Below are positions 23,961-37,219 of a stretch of 64,000 bases of DNA, piece after piece (position 1 is the stretch's first letter; every line of letters begins with the position of its first letter). Below the pieces are notes generated by a model. It saw only the letters and a program-made list of their open reading frames with translations. It was not told the DNA's origin and did no database searches. Source of the stretch: Hedera helix (lineage: Eukaryota; Streptophyta; Magnoliopsida; Apiales; Araliaceae); contig OX359264.1 in the NCBI GenBank assembly GCA_947179155.2, positions 61,901,202 through 61,965,201 of the forward strand, written 5' to 3'. Position numbers and translations under genes: made by a program.

Positions 23961-24254
23961 ATGGTTAAGCGAGGGGCTATTACTCTCTCTTTATTTTCCA
24001 ATTCCACTGTGGTGATTGGATGGTGCAGGATACGTCGACGGTGGCGGAGGCGGCGAAAGGTTAACACCATACGCCTAGGAAAGAAACGTAGAGGATTTAG
24101 TTTTGGATCACGCCGAGCGGTGCACTGGGGAGTAGTGTGTCCTTTTCAGATGTTGAAGAAGATCATTGTTGATATAACGTCGAACGGACAATTGATTGAA
24201 GCTTGTTACGGGTCTTTAATCATTCTTTGTCCTAAATTATTTCCTCTGTGTTAA
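23961..24254 (+). CDS. Small basic protein, plant-specific, function unknown
   Basis: A single exon of 97 codons begins ATGGTTAAGCG. The middle is strongly basic (RIRRRWRRRRKVNTIRLGKK), followed by RRGFSFGSRRAVHWGV, a PFQMLKKIIVDI helix and the ending LFPLC. From memory this arrangement resembles a small family of uncharacterised plant proteins with an RLGxKRRGF core, but I cannot name it. The composition is unlike random AT-rich DNA here, and the frame is GC-richer than its surroundings, which supports coding. It runs toward the HMCES gene, convergent, 528 bp apart. The basic tract could be a nuclear or nucleic-acid-binding signal; that is inference. Confidence 0.65.
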   Translation: MVKRGAITLSLFSNSTVVIGWCRIRRRWRRRRKVNTIRLGKKRRGFSFGSRRAVHWGVVCPFQMLKKIIVDITSNGQLIEACYGSLIILCPKLFPLC

Positions 24255-24782
24255 TTTTCAACAAGCATGTCTCTGCATTCGTCATTTTCATCAATGTCCA
24301 TTTTACCTTTCAGGTCCTCTTATGGCATGTCAATGTTGAAAAAAATAATACTAATGTCAAAAAAGAACACAATTTATGTATTTATTTAATATAAAATTGC
24401 GTTAAAGTGCAATAGCATAAACTTCAGTAAGGCCATATGGAAGCAACTTCCAATAAAACCAACCAAATGTTTTCAAAGTAGATGAACCCTGCACATTAAA
24501 AATTTTCTCCTGTTTCTGGGCAACGGTTAATTACTTCCTTTAACCCAACAAAATCTGATGGATTTTCTAACCAAGCTCAAACTGCATCTATATACTGGAA
24601 AATCAACACAAGATTCTTTACATTGTGCAGTTAAGAAGATGAAATTAACAGTTCTACAGCGATTCTTTCTTCTTCGTCTTCTTCCACACAACACAGCTCT
24701 TTCATCTCGATCTTTCAACAAGAGTTGAACCAAAAGAAAAGGCTAAAATGTCTACATACGTTTGCATCCCCAGAGCAATAAC

Positions 24783-27700
24783 TCAACCTTTTCCGAAGTA
24801 AGAGAAGAGTGTCTGTTGTTTGTCACCTGCTCCTCCAAGGTTTCCCTTTTTTCTCCCCAGAGTAGACTGAGGTTTGTCGGTTACATCAAAAGAAGGCTTT
24901 TCTTCAGCAGAAAACTCCTCATAGTCTCGCTTGGGCTGAAAATGTGTGGCATCCTTGCGAGTTAGTATAGAAACATTAGATTTTGAATCCTTGTTACTTT
25001 TATCAGTAAATGACTGGAAGTCCACTTTCCCTTGGGTTTCTGGTTCCTCTTTCCAGGTTGTTATTTGAGTAGTTTGGAAGGGGCCCCTATAATTACTGGT
25101 CATTTGGGGTTTAGACTCCTCACTGTTAATTCCTTTCTTTGAGAAAAAGCTTGATATTGGTTTCATCTCCTCAGCCTTCAATTGTATCTGCAGGACAAAG
25201 TATAATCAATACAAAAAATGACAACAATTTTAGCAGGCTAACCGAGTTAGCTAAGCACTAGGCATAGAAAATATTTTTTAGGGAGGATTAAAGATGTACT
25301 TTAAAAAAATAGAATTAGGGTCATTAGATAATTGTCAACCCTTTCCCTTAGACAACCTGTATCACTGGGTGAAAAAATATTTAAAACACTTCTGTGCTAG
25401 AGAGTTTGTTTATGTACTACCTTACAGCATGCATGCTGAAAGCCAATTACCAAGTTTATGCTGACATGCATTGCTGATTTGCTAACTGAATATGTGACAT
25501 GTTTAAATTGAACTTACCCTCGCTAATTATTTTGTGGGATCTCAAAGCATAACTTGCCTTAAACCTCTCAACTTGATAGTCATAAAGGCATGGGAAAAAA
25601 AGAATACAAGAGTTGGGAGAGTTACTAATTCAAGCATACAAATCAATTATAATCTGAAAAACACCTGAGAGGATACAAATCACCTTCAACCTGAAATGGT
25701 CAATGTTAATAGTGGACACAGTAATCTAGCAATTACCATTTAGGCTGTTTAGTACAGATTTGATTTGTCTAATGAGTTTTACAGCGGCAAATTAAATTCA
25801 AGACACTCAGATGCAGGATTTTCTATAATATCATTATGATATAATATACGTATATAATAAACTCTAATAATGATATTACCTCCTTAATGCACTCTGGTCC
25901 GTTGAAAGAAGGCTTACCCATTTCAGATGTCACTGGATACCATACCTGGAAATCAAGGATTAATCTTAGATTGAACTTTTTTTGCGGGTGTATGCAACAA
26001 GGTCAACGGCATTGATGTAAAACCTTTTGTTACTAATTTTCAAAATACTCTTACCAGATCTGATTCTTCATATGGTTTAAGAACTGTATCGAATTTGGAA
26101 GATGACGAACCATCCAGCCACTCTTCAGTAGATCCCTTGTTACCTAAAATAACAGGCATCCTGTCTACAATAGAAGATACAATGAGAAATAAAGAAAGTA
26201 AATGGATTATAAAAATACAACAGTATCACATGATACTTCAATTTAATACATACATTTTATCATTGACCGACTTTGTTACACTAGTTGCCAATGCATACAT
26301 CACAAAATGTAAACATGGTCTTTTATTTTCTCTAATCTCTCATAAGAAGATACAGATTGAGCACCTCTTCTCATTTAGATCTTGTGTCAGAGATTAGCCT
26401 AACAAATTGAGATGTTTTTTGGTGATTGGGCTGTGTTCATTGCACAGACTAATAAACTGGTATAGGCTGTAAGAATCAACTAGAACAAACATGACTAACC
26501 ATGCAACCAAGTCAAAGCTGATGACGAAGACGTTGTCAGAATAGTGAAGGTATAAAGAGTTTCTCCTGCAGAAAATTAAAATAAATAAAATAAAATAAAC
26601 TTAATCTGGCAGTCCACAAGGTGTATAGTCAAGTAGAAAGATGACGGGAAATTATTACAATTAGATATCCGCATATGCAGCAACTATTCACCTAGCAGGG
26701 TAACCAAATGATGAAAAGTTGATATTATAATTTAGGGAAGTGATAAATGTGCTTGAAATGTCTCCATTTGTGCTCCATTGTAAGCTTAAATGAAGTAAAT
26801 TTTGTTCTGAAATGGAGTGAAAAAGGAGAAATTTGGATTGTAAATATCTTTACCCGATAATTTATTCAAGAACAAATTTCATATTGTAACTTCTTCAACC
26901 ATACAACTGGAAGAACTACAAAAATGATGAATGTGAAGATAGAAGTTGTAAATAGGTAGAATAAAGGAAAAATTTACACAGGTAGTAATGTAAGTTGAAC
27001 AGGTATGCTATTTCCATGCGAGTAATAGAATGATGCTTCACCTTCAGCATTCTTCCAAGAGTCGTATAGAGCAGCAAGTACCAAAGGTCTGCCATCCTTG
27101 AAATGAACATAATAAGGTTGTTTTTTTGACCCATCTTTCTTCCACTCATAAAATCTAAAAACAATGGGCAAAACGTGCTACAGTTACAGTAAGTACAAGA
27201 CAAAGCTACACGGTTCACCAGACTACGGAAAATATACATCTTTCTACCAAGCAAAGAGAACAATTTTGCAGTATAACTATAACACCTATCTACATTTTCA
27301 ACTGTATATAAATATGATAGTGCCAGCCATACCCTTCTACTGCCACTAGACACCTACTGCCAGGAACAAGACGACGAAAAGAAGCCTTTTCAGTTATAGA
27401 CTCAGAACGAGCATTGAACTGTAATCCAAAGCATTTAATCAAGAAATTGGAAGCTTCCACAGCATGAGCTGAATGTAACTACAATCATCTTAGCACAAAC
27501 TGTTCCAGCATTATGGTCATCATGCAGTAGCTCTTATAAATTAGATAAACATGTCCAAAAGCATTTCAAAATAAATTATTTGATAAATAAGCTAATGAAA
27601 TTTGTTAAATACCCTCTATACAATTTGAGAGCTATAGGCACAGAATCATATAAAGCATACGATGTCGGAAGATTTTGATGAGGGGGAGATAACAACATCA

Positions 27701-28020
27701 GCACCTATAACAAGATCAACAACCAGGGCTACAAAAGCAACAACATCATGATTATGGTTGAAACAAAAAATGAGTCAGGAATTAATTGACTGTTAGATCA
27801 ATTTATTCAGAAACGGAAATGCATTAACAGGTATCAATACCATGAAATATATTTTCGATTTTTTTTTGTAATTTGTCCAGTGATGAAAAAATCCATCAAA
27901 TAGGATGCAATGGTTCACACACTAATAAGCTATCCATGCTTTGAGCGGTGATACATTGAATTTGGGTGAAGTTTGCAATGATTGCCTTGATTTTGGAGTA
28001 CAATTACTAGCAAAGACTAG

Positions 28021-28066
<46 letters not shown>

Positions 28067-29870
28067 TAACTTATGGATCGATGTTTCATAAAGATTAAAT
28101 TTGGTATAATGTGCTCCAACTAAAGGTGGGTTATTTATCTTAAAGAAAAGGCAAAGCACCCCATATAATTTATTTTTATTTTTTTGAGTAAAGTTGAATT
28201 AACCATCAGCCTTTGTCCCACTCTCCCATTAAAGTCTCACCCACATCGTACTCATATTCAGCTAAAACTGATTCCATCCCAAAAGAGCTCAAGGCATTGA
28301 TTGTTCAACTCTGCACGAGAGAATTGAAATAAAGAAAAAGGAGTCTACTACATGATTGTCCATCTCTCAATCATAAAAGTCATGATTCAATATTACTTCT
28401 GCAGTCAAACTTCCCCATTACATGAGAATTAACTTCTTAAAGAGAATTATATAGTTGAACTCAACATATACATATGTGCAATTTTATTTATACTATTAAG
28501 TTTATAAAAAGAAAACATCATAACAATAACGTCTACTCCAAATTATAGATACAAGACTCCAGATAACTGTTGACAGTGGGGAGAATTTGGCAACTAAGAA
28601 AAGTGTACAAATATAAAATTGTTGTCATGTAAATTAGTAATTCTCTAGTCAATATGGAGTAGTATACAAAACAAAAGTTTACCGTGTATGAGCTAAGTTG
28701 TTAAACAAGGAGCATAGAGTTATTGAGACCTTCAAATTTGAAATATGAAACTGAAGTCAGGTCAGAGTATCAGAAGCATAGTTACCATCTTGTAATGATC
28801 AGGTTTCTCAGTTTTCTTGGTGAAACTGGGAATAAGCCCCCATTTCATGCAGTGAATAGCAATTCCTTGAGAATTGGGTCCAACATCTCTTCTAACAACT
28901 GGCAAATTAGATCCTGGCGAGACATTATAAGCAGGACGATACCTGCAATTTCACTTCAACGTATAATCAGCATCCACCTATATTATAGTGAATCACTAAA
29001 TTTAAAGCTGATAAGGATTCCCACCATCACATTTACATTCGTCTTTTAGGTGAATGTGACACAAGTTCATGACATGCCAAAACTTGTTTATAAATTATGA
29101 TTAGACTCATTCAATGGTCCATCTCTGGTCTAAATATAAGTAAAATGCTTTCCTTATTTGCAGATATCAGAATAAGTGTCACTTTAACAAATTTGATGAA
29201 AATTAATGCATATCAACTACACTATTCCTTGTAAAAATGGAGATTATATTTATGTATACTTGGAACTAAGTTAGTCAACTTTCTAGTCCTTATCGTCATG
29301 TCTTGTGACACCAAAAGCGTTTTATTTATATATTGATATTGATGTGTGCTTAGATACTCCCTGTTAAACAACGGCAGAGTCCAATTTGTATTATGGATTT
29401 CTATTTCGACACACTTTAGTGAACTTTTTCCATAAATTTTCCCAATAAAAAATGCTAGTGTTAAATTTTAATATTAAGCAAAAAGTCATCATAAAAATTG
29501 TGTGCAGGCGTCATAGGACTAATAACGTTTTATGTGTTCTCGTCCCAGTTTAAAATACATATAACAAAGAAGATGATAAAATGAGAAAATTAAAATGGGA
29601 CAGAGGGAACATCAAAAGCAATAATAACGATGCAGAGACAACAGTGTGAAATTAAATTTAACAATCAACAGGCAAATAGATATTGAACATAACTTCTTCG
29701 AAGTTTTTAAGTTGTACGTATAATATACACATATATGCACATCTACGCATCGATTGATTAAGAGAGAGAAGTTACCGGTCGGTATTAACAGAACGGACGG
29801 GCCGACCGTTAAGATGACAAGCCCTAGGGATATCATCGGCCCGGAGAGTACAACGAGTCCTCCCGCACAT
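24783..29870 (-). CDS. HMCES: HMCES/SRAP-domain abasic-site DNA-protein crosslink protein
   Basis: Eight exons (29870-29776, 28942-28786, 27418-27333, 27154-27042, 26565-26500, 26164-26055, 25945-25880, 25187-24783) join in frame to 365 residues, all with GT-AG borders. The protein starts MCGR, so C2 becomes the N-terminal catalytic cysteine after methionine removal. The other SRAP residues follow in order: N86 (FNARSES), E116 (FYEWKK) and H172 (WLHDRMP). SRAP proteins crosslink to abasic sites in single-stranded DNA at replication forks and shield them. Residues 355-362, QQTLFSYF, fit the PCNA-interacting PIP box (Q-x-x-L-x-x-Y-F), as in animal HMCES. A second FF motif, KPISSFF, lies at 240-246. 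The gene is complete and appears functional. Confidence 0.94.
28025..28062. repeat. (GA)n microsatellite inside HMCES intron 2
   Basis: An uninterrupted GA run lies in the intron between exons 2 and 3. Confidence 0.9.
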
Positions 29871-31360
29871 GATGATTCTCTCTCTTCTTCTTCTTCTTCT
29901 ACTGTCGTCAATTGAAGAAGGGCGAGACGAAAATGAAAGGGCTTGGGAACTTGGGATGATAAATCGTAAACCCGACCCAAAATTGATGCTGCCTTTGGAT
30001 TTTAACTGTATTGAGATTCGTGAGAAACTGATCTGGAGCACGTGCGATGCGGTGTGGGATTTACGGAAATCAACTTTTAAAAAAAGAAAAATTACTACTC
30101 CTGCTCTGCTCCCTTTTAAATTATATTTTCTCATTTCTATTATATAGATCATTTTAAAAATAAATAAAAAATTAAAATATAAGACATTTGATATATATAT
30201 CTATAAAAAAAATTAATTATTTTCTGTTTTATTTTTAAAAAGAGAGTAATTAAGAAAGAAAACAGGAAAAGTAATTAATTAATATATAAATAATAATAAA
30301 ATTTTAAATTAACATTAATTAACTAACATTAATATTAATAAGATTTTTTAATATGACCTATATAATAAAAAAAAAAGAGAATAAATACTTAAGAGATTAG
30401 GAACGGCAGACGGACTTTATACATCTCATCCCATCTCTCGTCTTATTAAAAAAATTTATACCCATCTCGTTTTTTATGGAGATTAAAATTTAATAATTAT
30501 CAAAAAATTTAAATTTGAGAATTTATATCACCGTAAGTATTAATACTTTATGAATTTTTAACTAAAATATTTTATTTTAATTATATTTACAATAATACAT
30601 ATTTGAAAATTAATTATATTTTAGCGAATATATTATAAAATTAAGAAAAATCAAATAATAGTGATATATAAATACACAGGGATATATAATTTAATTATAT
30701 AATATATAATACAAAAAAATTAATTTAATTAATATATAACTATTCAAGGACGGGTATAAAGGTGAGGGAAACAAATATCATCTCCTACCTATTCCTATAT
30801 AAACTTATTAGGTGATTCCTCGTTCTTATAAAAGATCATTATTAATTTTTAAAAATTAAGTCGAGACAAGATAATTTACTAAAAGTTAAAGAACAATTAA
30901 TTTTATAATCAGTGGTAAAATTTAGATAATTTATAATAATAATAATAATAATTAAAATTAAAGAAAATTATGTTAATTTTGAGTTTGATTTTAAAAATCA
31001 ATAATAATCTAATTATATTTTGAAATGAAAGGAGTTATAATTTGGAAACTATTCTAGAAAAAATGAAGTTAATTGATATTTAACTTTGGGCCATTATAAT
31101 AGAGTAAGAGATTTTCAGGGGAGGGTGGCTTATTAGAACTTTGAGCCTTTTTTAAATAGCATATTTGAACTATGGACCTTTTGTACTAGAAAGCCTAACC
31201 ATTAAAAAAAAGTGCACATCTACTAAGTAGAGCAGCATGCAGTTAGTGACAATCAGCAAAAAATGCATGATTATCCTTCCTTTGTTTACCACTAGAACTA
31301 GTATTGTTGACAATATCAGGCTGGTAAAATTTAGCTGAATATTTAAACACTCGTTGAGAT
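29871..31360. other. Intergenic, AT-rich
   Basis: The HMCES 5' leader sits at the left edge, with (TCT)n just before its ATG. The rest is very AT-rich, with an (AAT)n run near 30934-30953. The open frame 29869-30147 on the plus strand is the complement of exon 1 and its leader. Confidence 0.55.
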
Positions 31361-32196
31361 TCACTTGGATATATTTTCATCATCCTCATGAGTAGTAGCA
31401 GCGGCAGGCCTCCCAAACCTGGAAAGCCCAGTCTTTCTCTCAGCATTGTGGGATTGTTTAGTCCGGCCAGACAGCTGGTCACCGTCCTTAGAAGATGGGA
31501 GGGAGCGGTGGTGGCGGCACTTGAATGAGCCAGGATGGGTGGTTGGAGCACACAAGCACACCTTTTTGGTCGTCGTCGTCAACATCTTAGATGATGATGA
31601 TGATGAGGATGCATTGTTGCCTGATTTACTAGTGCCCGTCTGGCTTGAATTTGGCACCACATTCATCTTAATTGTCCTGTATATTACATGCAGACAGTAC
31701 AAAAACCGTAGTAAGTATTCATAAATAAAATATCACACGCAGATTTTGTTATATATAGTCAGTCTGTCAGCCACCCTAATTAATTGGACAAGAAAGAGTG
31801 ACATTTGTTAATTTATTTCATAAAATAAGTTGCAGCTAGGAAAATATTATTGCCTTTTACACTCCATTATCATTACTTATATATCAAATAAGGTTCCATA
31901 AAGAATCAATATAATAACAAGACCATTCATTCATTCCGTAACAAAAAGAAAAAGAAAATATAACAACAGCATTCATGTGATTTGTCAATGACAATAATCC
32001 TGTGTAGGTACATGTCTTTGTTATGCAGGCATATATATTTAGTAAAAAACAAAAAAAAAAATCAAAAATCAACAGAATTAACCAGAAAGATTATTCACAA
32101 AGATTATATAATAATTAATATATATGTGACAGGGACATGATATTGAAAAGGAAAGAAAAAGATTATTAATTATATATATACATATATGTATAAATA

Positions 32197-32227
<31 letters not shown>

Positions 32228-32305
32228 GCAACATATATACCAAAGAATTGAGACTGGTGAAGCAGCAGCAACACAATTATCTTTGTTCTTTAGTACTCCT
32301 CCCAT
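31361..32305 (-). CDS. Serine-rich protein-related small protein
   Basis: Two exons, 32305-32241 and 31676-31361, join through a split tryptophan codon (TG|G) to give 126 residues. The 563-nt intron has GTATAT and ATACAG borders. After a serine run (SSSSSSS) comes VCLCAPTTHPGSFKCRHHRS, the signature CxCxPTxHPGSFxCxxH of the plant 'serine-rich protein-related' family. A basic region follows. There is no signal peptide or membrane helix. The biochemical role of the family is unknown; the cysteine/histidine spacing could bind metal, which is inference. A (GATGAT)n-like tract encodes part of the serine run. Confidence 0.85.
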
Positions 32306-32741
32306 GATCGCTTGCTTCCAAAAGCCAAATTAATTAATAAATAAATAAATATATAAACATAAAACTTAATTCGACCAACTGTAGATTGTAAGTAATAACG
32401 CACAATTAGTTTGTGGACTAGAGAGAGAAAAGAAATAGGAGGAGACGAGGAGGTGAAGAAGAAGGAGGAGCTAGGGTGGGTAATTATATAGTAGTATATT
32501 GGTGCGTATGTACTACATGATTGATTTGGATCCTAAACACCAAATTAAACAATTAATACTACGTAGTGCTATTGTCACACAAAAATAAATCAGATAGATT
32601 TCAATACGAATACATACATACATACTGCCAAAGCGCCATCAAACTCCTTCTCATCTCTTCCGGTGGCTTGGTAGTTGGTTATTAATTTCAATCTTTAATA
32701 ACTAAAAACATCAATATATATTTGAAACATCATATTATATT

Positions 32742-33027
32742 TTTCCTCCGTCACAGGATAAAAGTTCTTATTATTATTTTAGGTAGTCCTAAGTTAAATG
32801 TCTACTTATCTTAAATAATTTATTTTTTATAATAATTTGCCTATAATACCCTTAGTATTAATTGTCACATTTCTATTCTCTATATATATTTATGAACCAT
32901 CACTAGTCATGTGCAAAAAATTATGCAATTAAATAAGAATTTAAATATGAACAATTTTGTCATTTAATCATTTTTTCTTAACATGCACAAAAAGTCAATC
33001 AGGACTTTTATCTTGGGACGGAGGGAG
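32742..33027. mobile_element. Stowaway-type MITE, left end worn
   Basis: The right end, AGGACTTTTATCTTGGGACG followed by GAGGGAG and TA, is the classic Stowaway terminus. The left end, CCTCCGTCACAGGATAAAAG, is its degenerate inverse. The length of about 286 bp and AT-rich interior fit the class. Confidence 0.75.
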
Positions 33028-33913
33028 TAATAGATATACAATTAATTTATAAACGTACCAAATCAAATATATATTGTAATTACTAATGTTTTTTTTAGCC
33101 TATATATTACTTAATTATATTATTAAATAAGTTTTGTACCAGTGTTCAACTTTAATAAAATTCCACAAATTAATCTATCTGAAAAATTTATAAAATTAAG
33201 TACTTAGTTAATCAAATATGAAACATTAATTGGAACCAAAGTAAATCCTAAAGTCTAGTGTAAAACAAATTAATCTTAAAAAATGTTATTTTTGACTGGA
33301 GTGATTACTTACAAAGGTTATGTAGTTTAGGGGTACATACTAATCCAATAGGTTACTTTCAGGAGTTAAAAGTATATTTATATATATATATTATTTTGAT
33401 ATTTTTTAATATTATATTATTTGTATTATTTATATTTTAAAAGTAAAAATATTTAAATATGTTTTTGAGACATTTAAAAATCCATGCTACAAACATAAAA
33501 AAAAATATTGTAATAAATTTGGGACAAATTTAGTATAAATTATTTTGACAATATTGACCATATATACGAGTATGACAATTGAGATAGAGGAGGTGATACA
33601 AAGAGTTTTACTTGGTGTTGAATTAGAAGGATTGTTGAAGTTGATTATTATGTGCTTGATTATTTATCCGCGTTTGGTATGTTTGAATATTTTAAACGTA
33701 TTAAACGCTATTAAGAATTTTATTCGTTTACAAGTAATTTATTTTAAAGCTAACTTATCTAACTCCAAATGCTATGTTTGATATTCAAACGCAATGCTTC
33801 AAAAGTATTACAATGTGTTTGAACTTTCAAATATTACCACTTCAAATGCTCTATAAACATCGACAACCAAACATTCCCTATATCATTTATTATATTTGCA
33901 ATGATATTCCTTC
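33028..33913. other. Intergenic, AT-rich; left flank of solo LTR
   Basis: Non-coding DNA. The segment 33600-33650 (TTGAATTAGAAGGATT and neighbours) has a relative at 36838-36881 on the far side of the LTR. 33909-33913 is the target-site copy CCTTC. Confidence 0.6.
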
Positions 33914-36780
33914 TGTAAGACCTCGAATTTTATGAAATACAAAATTTAATTTTTCTTCATATATATATTTTTTTGAAACAGTAAGTGGTTAAATCGATAA
34001 AGTTAAAAGTTAAGGATGTTATGTACAAATTTTACTTTGTCGGACAATATTCGCTTTGTCGGGGAATATTCGTTTGGTCGGGGAATATTCGTTTGGTCCG
34101 ACGGCGCCGAAATAACAAATTATTGGTGGACCCCACATCGGAATATTTGTCGGATATAGAAAACGACAGAAATAACCTTTTTAAATAAAAATAGTCAACG
34201 GAACTGTTAAAATACCGGTGATAAAAGAATAATAGCATACGATAGTTATTGGTATTTTCTGTAGCACTCGGTACTCTACAGTAACACACGGTATTGCATA
34301 GTGTCTCATATTTTTGGTCTGATAATTGACACCGTAACTGTTACGCATCATTTCATCGATAATTGTCACTGCATAATATTTTATATTATCAATTCAATAA
34401 TTGTTGTTACACAGTATTTTGCATTATTGATTTAATAATTGTCATTACACTGTATTTTATATCATTGAGTCAATAATTGTTGTTGCACTGTTTTTAAAAT
34501 TATTGAACCTAATAATTGTCACAGTAACATATGCACAGTAATTCACATTATTGAATCAATAATTGTCATTACACAGTAACGTATGCTTTATTTTACATTA
34601 TTGTTATCTCTATTATGATGTTATTTAAACAGTTGTATTTCATTAATTTATTGACTTGATATCTAAGAGCTAACTATACTGTATTTATAACAATTAGTCA
34701 TAATAATTGAATTGATAAAGTTATTTGTTTATAATATAAAGTTAGGTGATTATTAGGTGATATGAAATGAATGGTGTAGATTAAAGTGTGAATTATTGTT
34801 GAATAATTGAATTGATTTGTTTATAATATAAAGTTAGGTGATTATTAGGTGATATGAAATGAATGGTGTAGATTAAAGTGTGAATTATTGTTGAATAATT
34901 AAATTGATTTGTTTATAATATAAAGTTAGGTGATTATTAGGTGATATGAAATGAATGGTGTAGATTAAAGATAATATAATATTTGAAATGGATGGTGTAG
35001 ATTAAAAGATGATCTTTAAATGAATGGTTTAGATTAAATGAATGATAAGATTTTTGGCTATAAATAGAAGCCTTAACTTAAGGATTTTTCATAAACTTCC
35101 TTACTTGTTCTTTCTTTCTCTCTCTAAATACTTCTTGTGAAAGTTCTCTCTAAGTGTGCTTAAGTCATCTTGAGTATTTGTGAAGATCTATAAGTATACG
35201 TGTACTGTTCAAGTTAATCAACCTCATTTAAATCAATATCCAGTCACGTGTTGAGGTAAGGGATACCATCTTTTTCATCTTCCATTATTCAAACATACTA
35301 TGGTAAGGGATTATCATTATTTGATTCTCGATAATAATATTGTTTCTTCCTTACTCATAAGACGTGCCTTTTATTTCCATGTATTAAATTGTGGGAATAA
35401 CCTTACGGAGCGGATTGCCGCCTGTTGGTGAATAACCTTTCGTATTCATTCATTATTAATCTCTGAGAATAACCTTACGGAGCGGATTGCCGCCTGTTTG
35501 GTGAATAACTCTTTGTACTCAAATTCTATTAAATTGTGGGAATAACCTTACGGAGCGGATTGCCGCCTGTTGGTGAATAACCCTTTGTATTAATTTCCTT
35601 CACCTTTTGTTAATCAAACCTGCTACGGTAAGGGATATTATTTTCTTTCATACTCCTAAATCGAAATTTATTATGGAACTATTGCTTCTATAATTCCTGA
35701 AAATATTATATGTTCCATAATAGTTGAACTTCATTATTTCAACTGAACCTTCCTATTTACGTGAACCTTTCTATTGAATTGTAACCGTTATTCTGAACTG
35801 TGGATCTTGAATATCATTTTTAAATTTCACTCCACATCATGTTGACAATTTGGACATTATTTGAATCTGTACAAAGTAAACTTCCGATACTTATTGTTAT
35901 CCTATTTCTTCTGTTCATCATTTATATCATTCTAATCATCCAAAAATCAAGCTGTTGTGAATATCTGTGGCCGGGGGCACAGATGTGATATATTTGTTGA
36001 ACAGATGATAGGTTAAAGGCGATATAATAGGTTAAAGGCGATACATCTGTTCGGTGTCTTTTATGGCACGTGGTGAATGTTCTCTTTGGCCCGTAGTGCA
36101 AAGATGAACTGTTGTTTGGTATGATTATGACCAAAGGCTGAATCTGGTATAATCATGACCGTTGGTGCTATATTGAATATCTTTGGCCCGTAGTACAAAG
36201 ATGAACTGTTGATGTGCATGATTATGATCAGGAACTGTGAATTTGTATTATCTTGACATAATGATATTTCAGATGATAAAAGTTGATGATGTTTTTCCTA
36301 AAAAGATAACCGAGTGGACATTATAGTCTGCATTATTCTTCTAATAGATTACTTATTCCGCTGCTATTATTGATCTGAACGTTGTTTAAGAATTTAACTG
36401 CAGTTTTTGATATAAACCTTGTAGTCTATTGTATTCTATCAAGAACTCAACTGTTGAAGACTAATGATAATTTATTCGTCATTATCTTAGTCATGATATT
36501 CTTTACTGGGCTATTTGAGCTCACCCTTTCTTTTGTTCCATTGTTTTTCAACAGGAGATGAAAACATAACAGGGTCTAGCCGGGGAATGGAGTGAGGGTC
36601 CGAGGAATAGTTATCATAGTCTTCACGTTTTGTAAAATAGTGTGGCAATAATAGTGAAGACTTAGTTGTGTATTATTATACACTGTATTGTTGTACGTTG
36701 TGCTTTGTTGTAATAATTTTGTTGTAGTATTTTGACGACTCAAGTTTGGGCTGTGTGGGCCCAGATTTGGGGGCGTCACA
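33914..36780 (+). mobile_element. Solo LTR of family A, complete
   Basis: The 2,867-bp LTR starts TGTAAGACCTCG and ends GGGGGCGTCACA, and is bounded by the 5-bp repeat CCTTC at 33909-33913 and 36781-36785. No internal retroelement sequence lies on either side, so it is a solo LTR left by recombination between two LTRs. An unoccupied relative of the target reads ATATTCCTTCGATG at 36906-36919. It holds a 20-bp tandem motif (TCGGGGAATATTCGTTTGG) near 34060-34098, three 92-bp units, a TATA box at 35059 and the CGGAGCGGATTGCC units. The TGTAAGACC start resembles chromovirus LTRs, but lineage cannot be set without an internal region. Confidence 0.93.
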
Positions 36781-36785
36781 CCTTC

Positions 36786-37214
36786 GATGTGGAAGCATTC
36801 AAAGAAATATGTATTGTACTTATACTCACAAATTAAAGATTTTACTTAGTGTTGAATTAGAAGGATTGGTGAAGTTGATTATATCATTTATTATATTTAT
36901 CATGATATTCCTTCGATGCAGAAGCATGATTTTGAAAATTGGACCACCGATCCGACTAGTAAAAATCGGAATCGATTGGCACTCCGGTCCGGTTCGATTC
37001 AAAAAATCAGTTTTGGTTAAAAATCAATTGACCCACAGGTCGAACCGATGATTCAACCGGTTATTGACCCAGTGACTCTTTTTTTTGTACCAAAAAAAAA
37101 TTAATATTAAAATTAATCACATTTAGTAATATTGTAACTCAACTTTATTATGTTTTAGTTCATAAATTTTAAAATTTTATTAATTACTAATAATATATAT
37201 TTTTATATATTAAT
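36786..37214. repeat. Tandem flank unit and left part of dispersed repeat R
   Basis: A unit beginning CCTTCGATG at 36781 recurs at 36910 (129 bp apart). From about 36930 the sequence becomes repeat R, related to 14130-14460, until it is split by the LTR at 37220. Confidence 0.7.
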
Positions 37215-37219
37215 GACGT

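Noticed and set aside
29354..29610. Second Stowaway-like MITE (ACTCCCTGTT ... GGGACAGAGGGA)
   Set aside because: Only the outer bases look alike; the arms do not match further inward.
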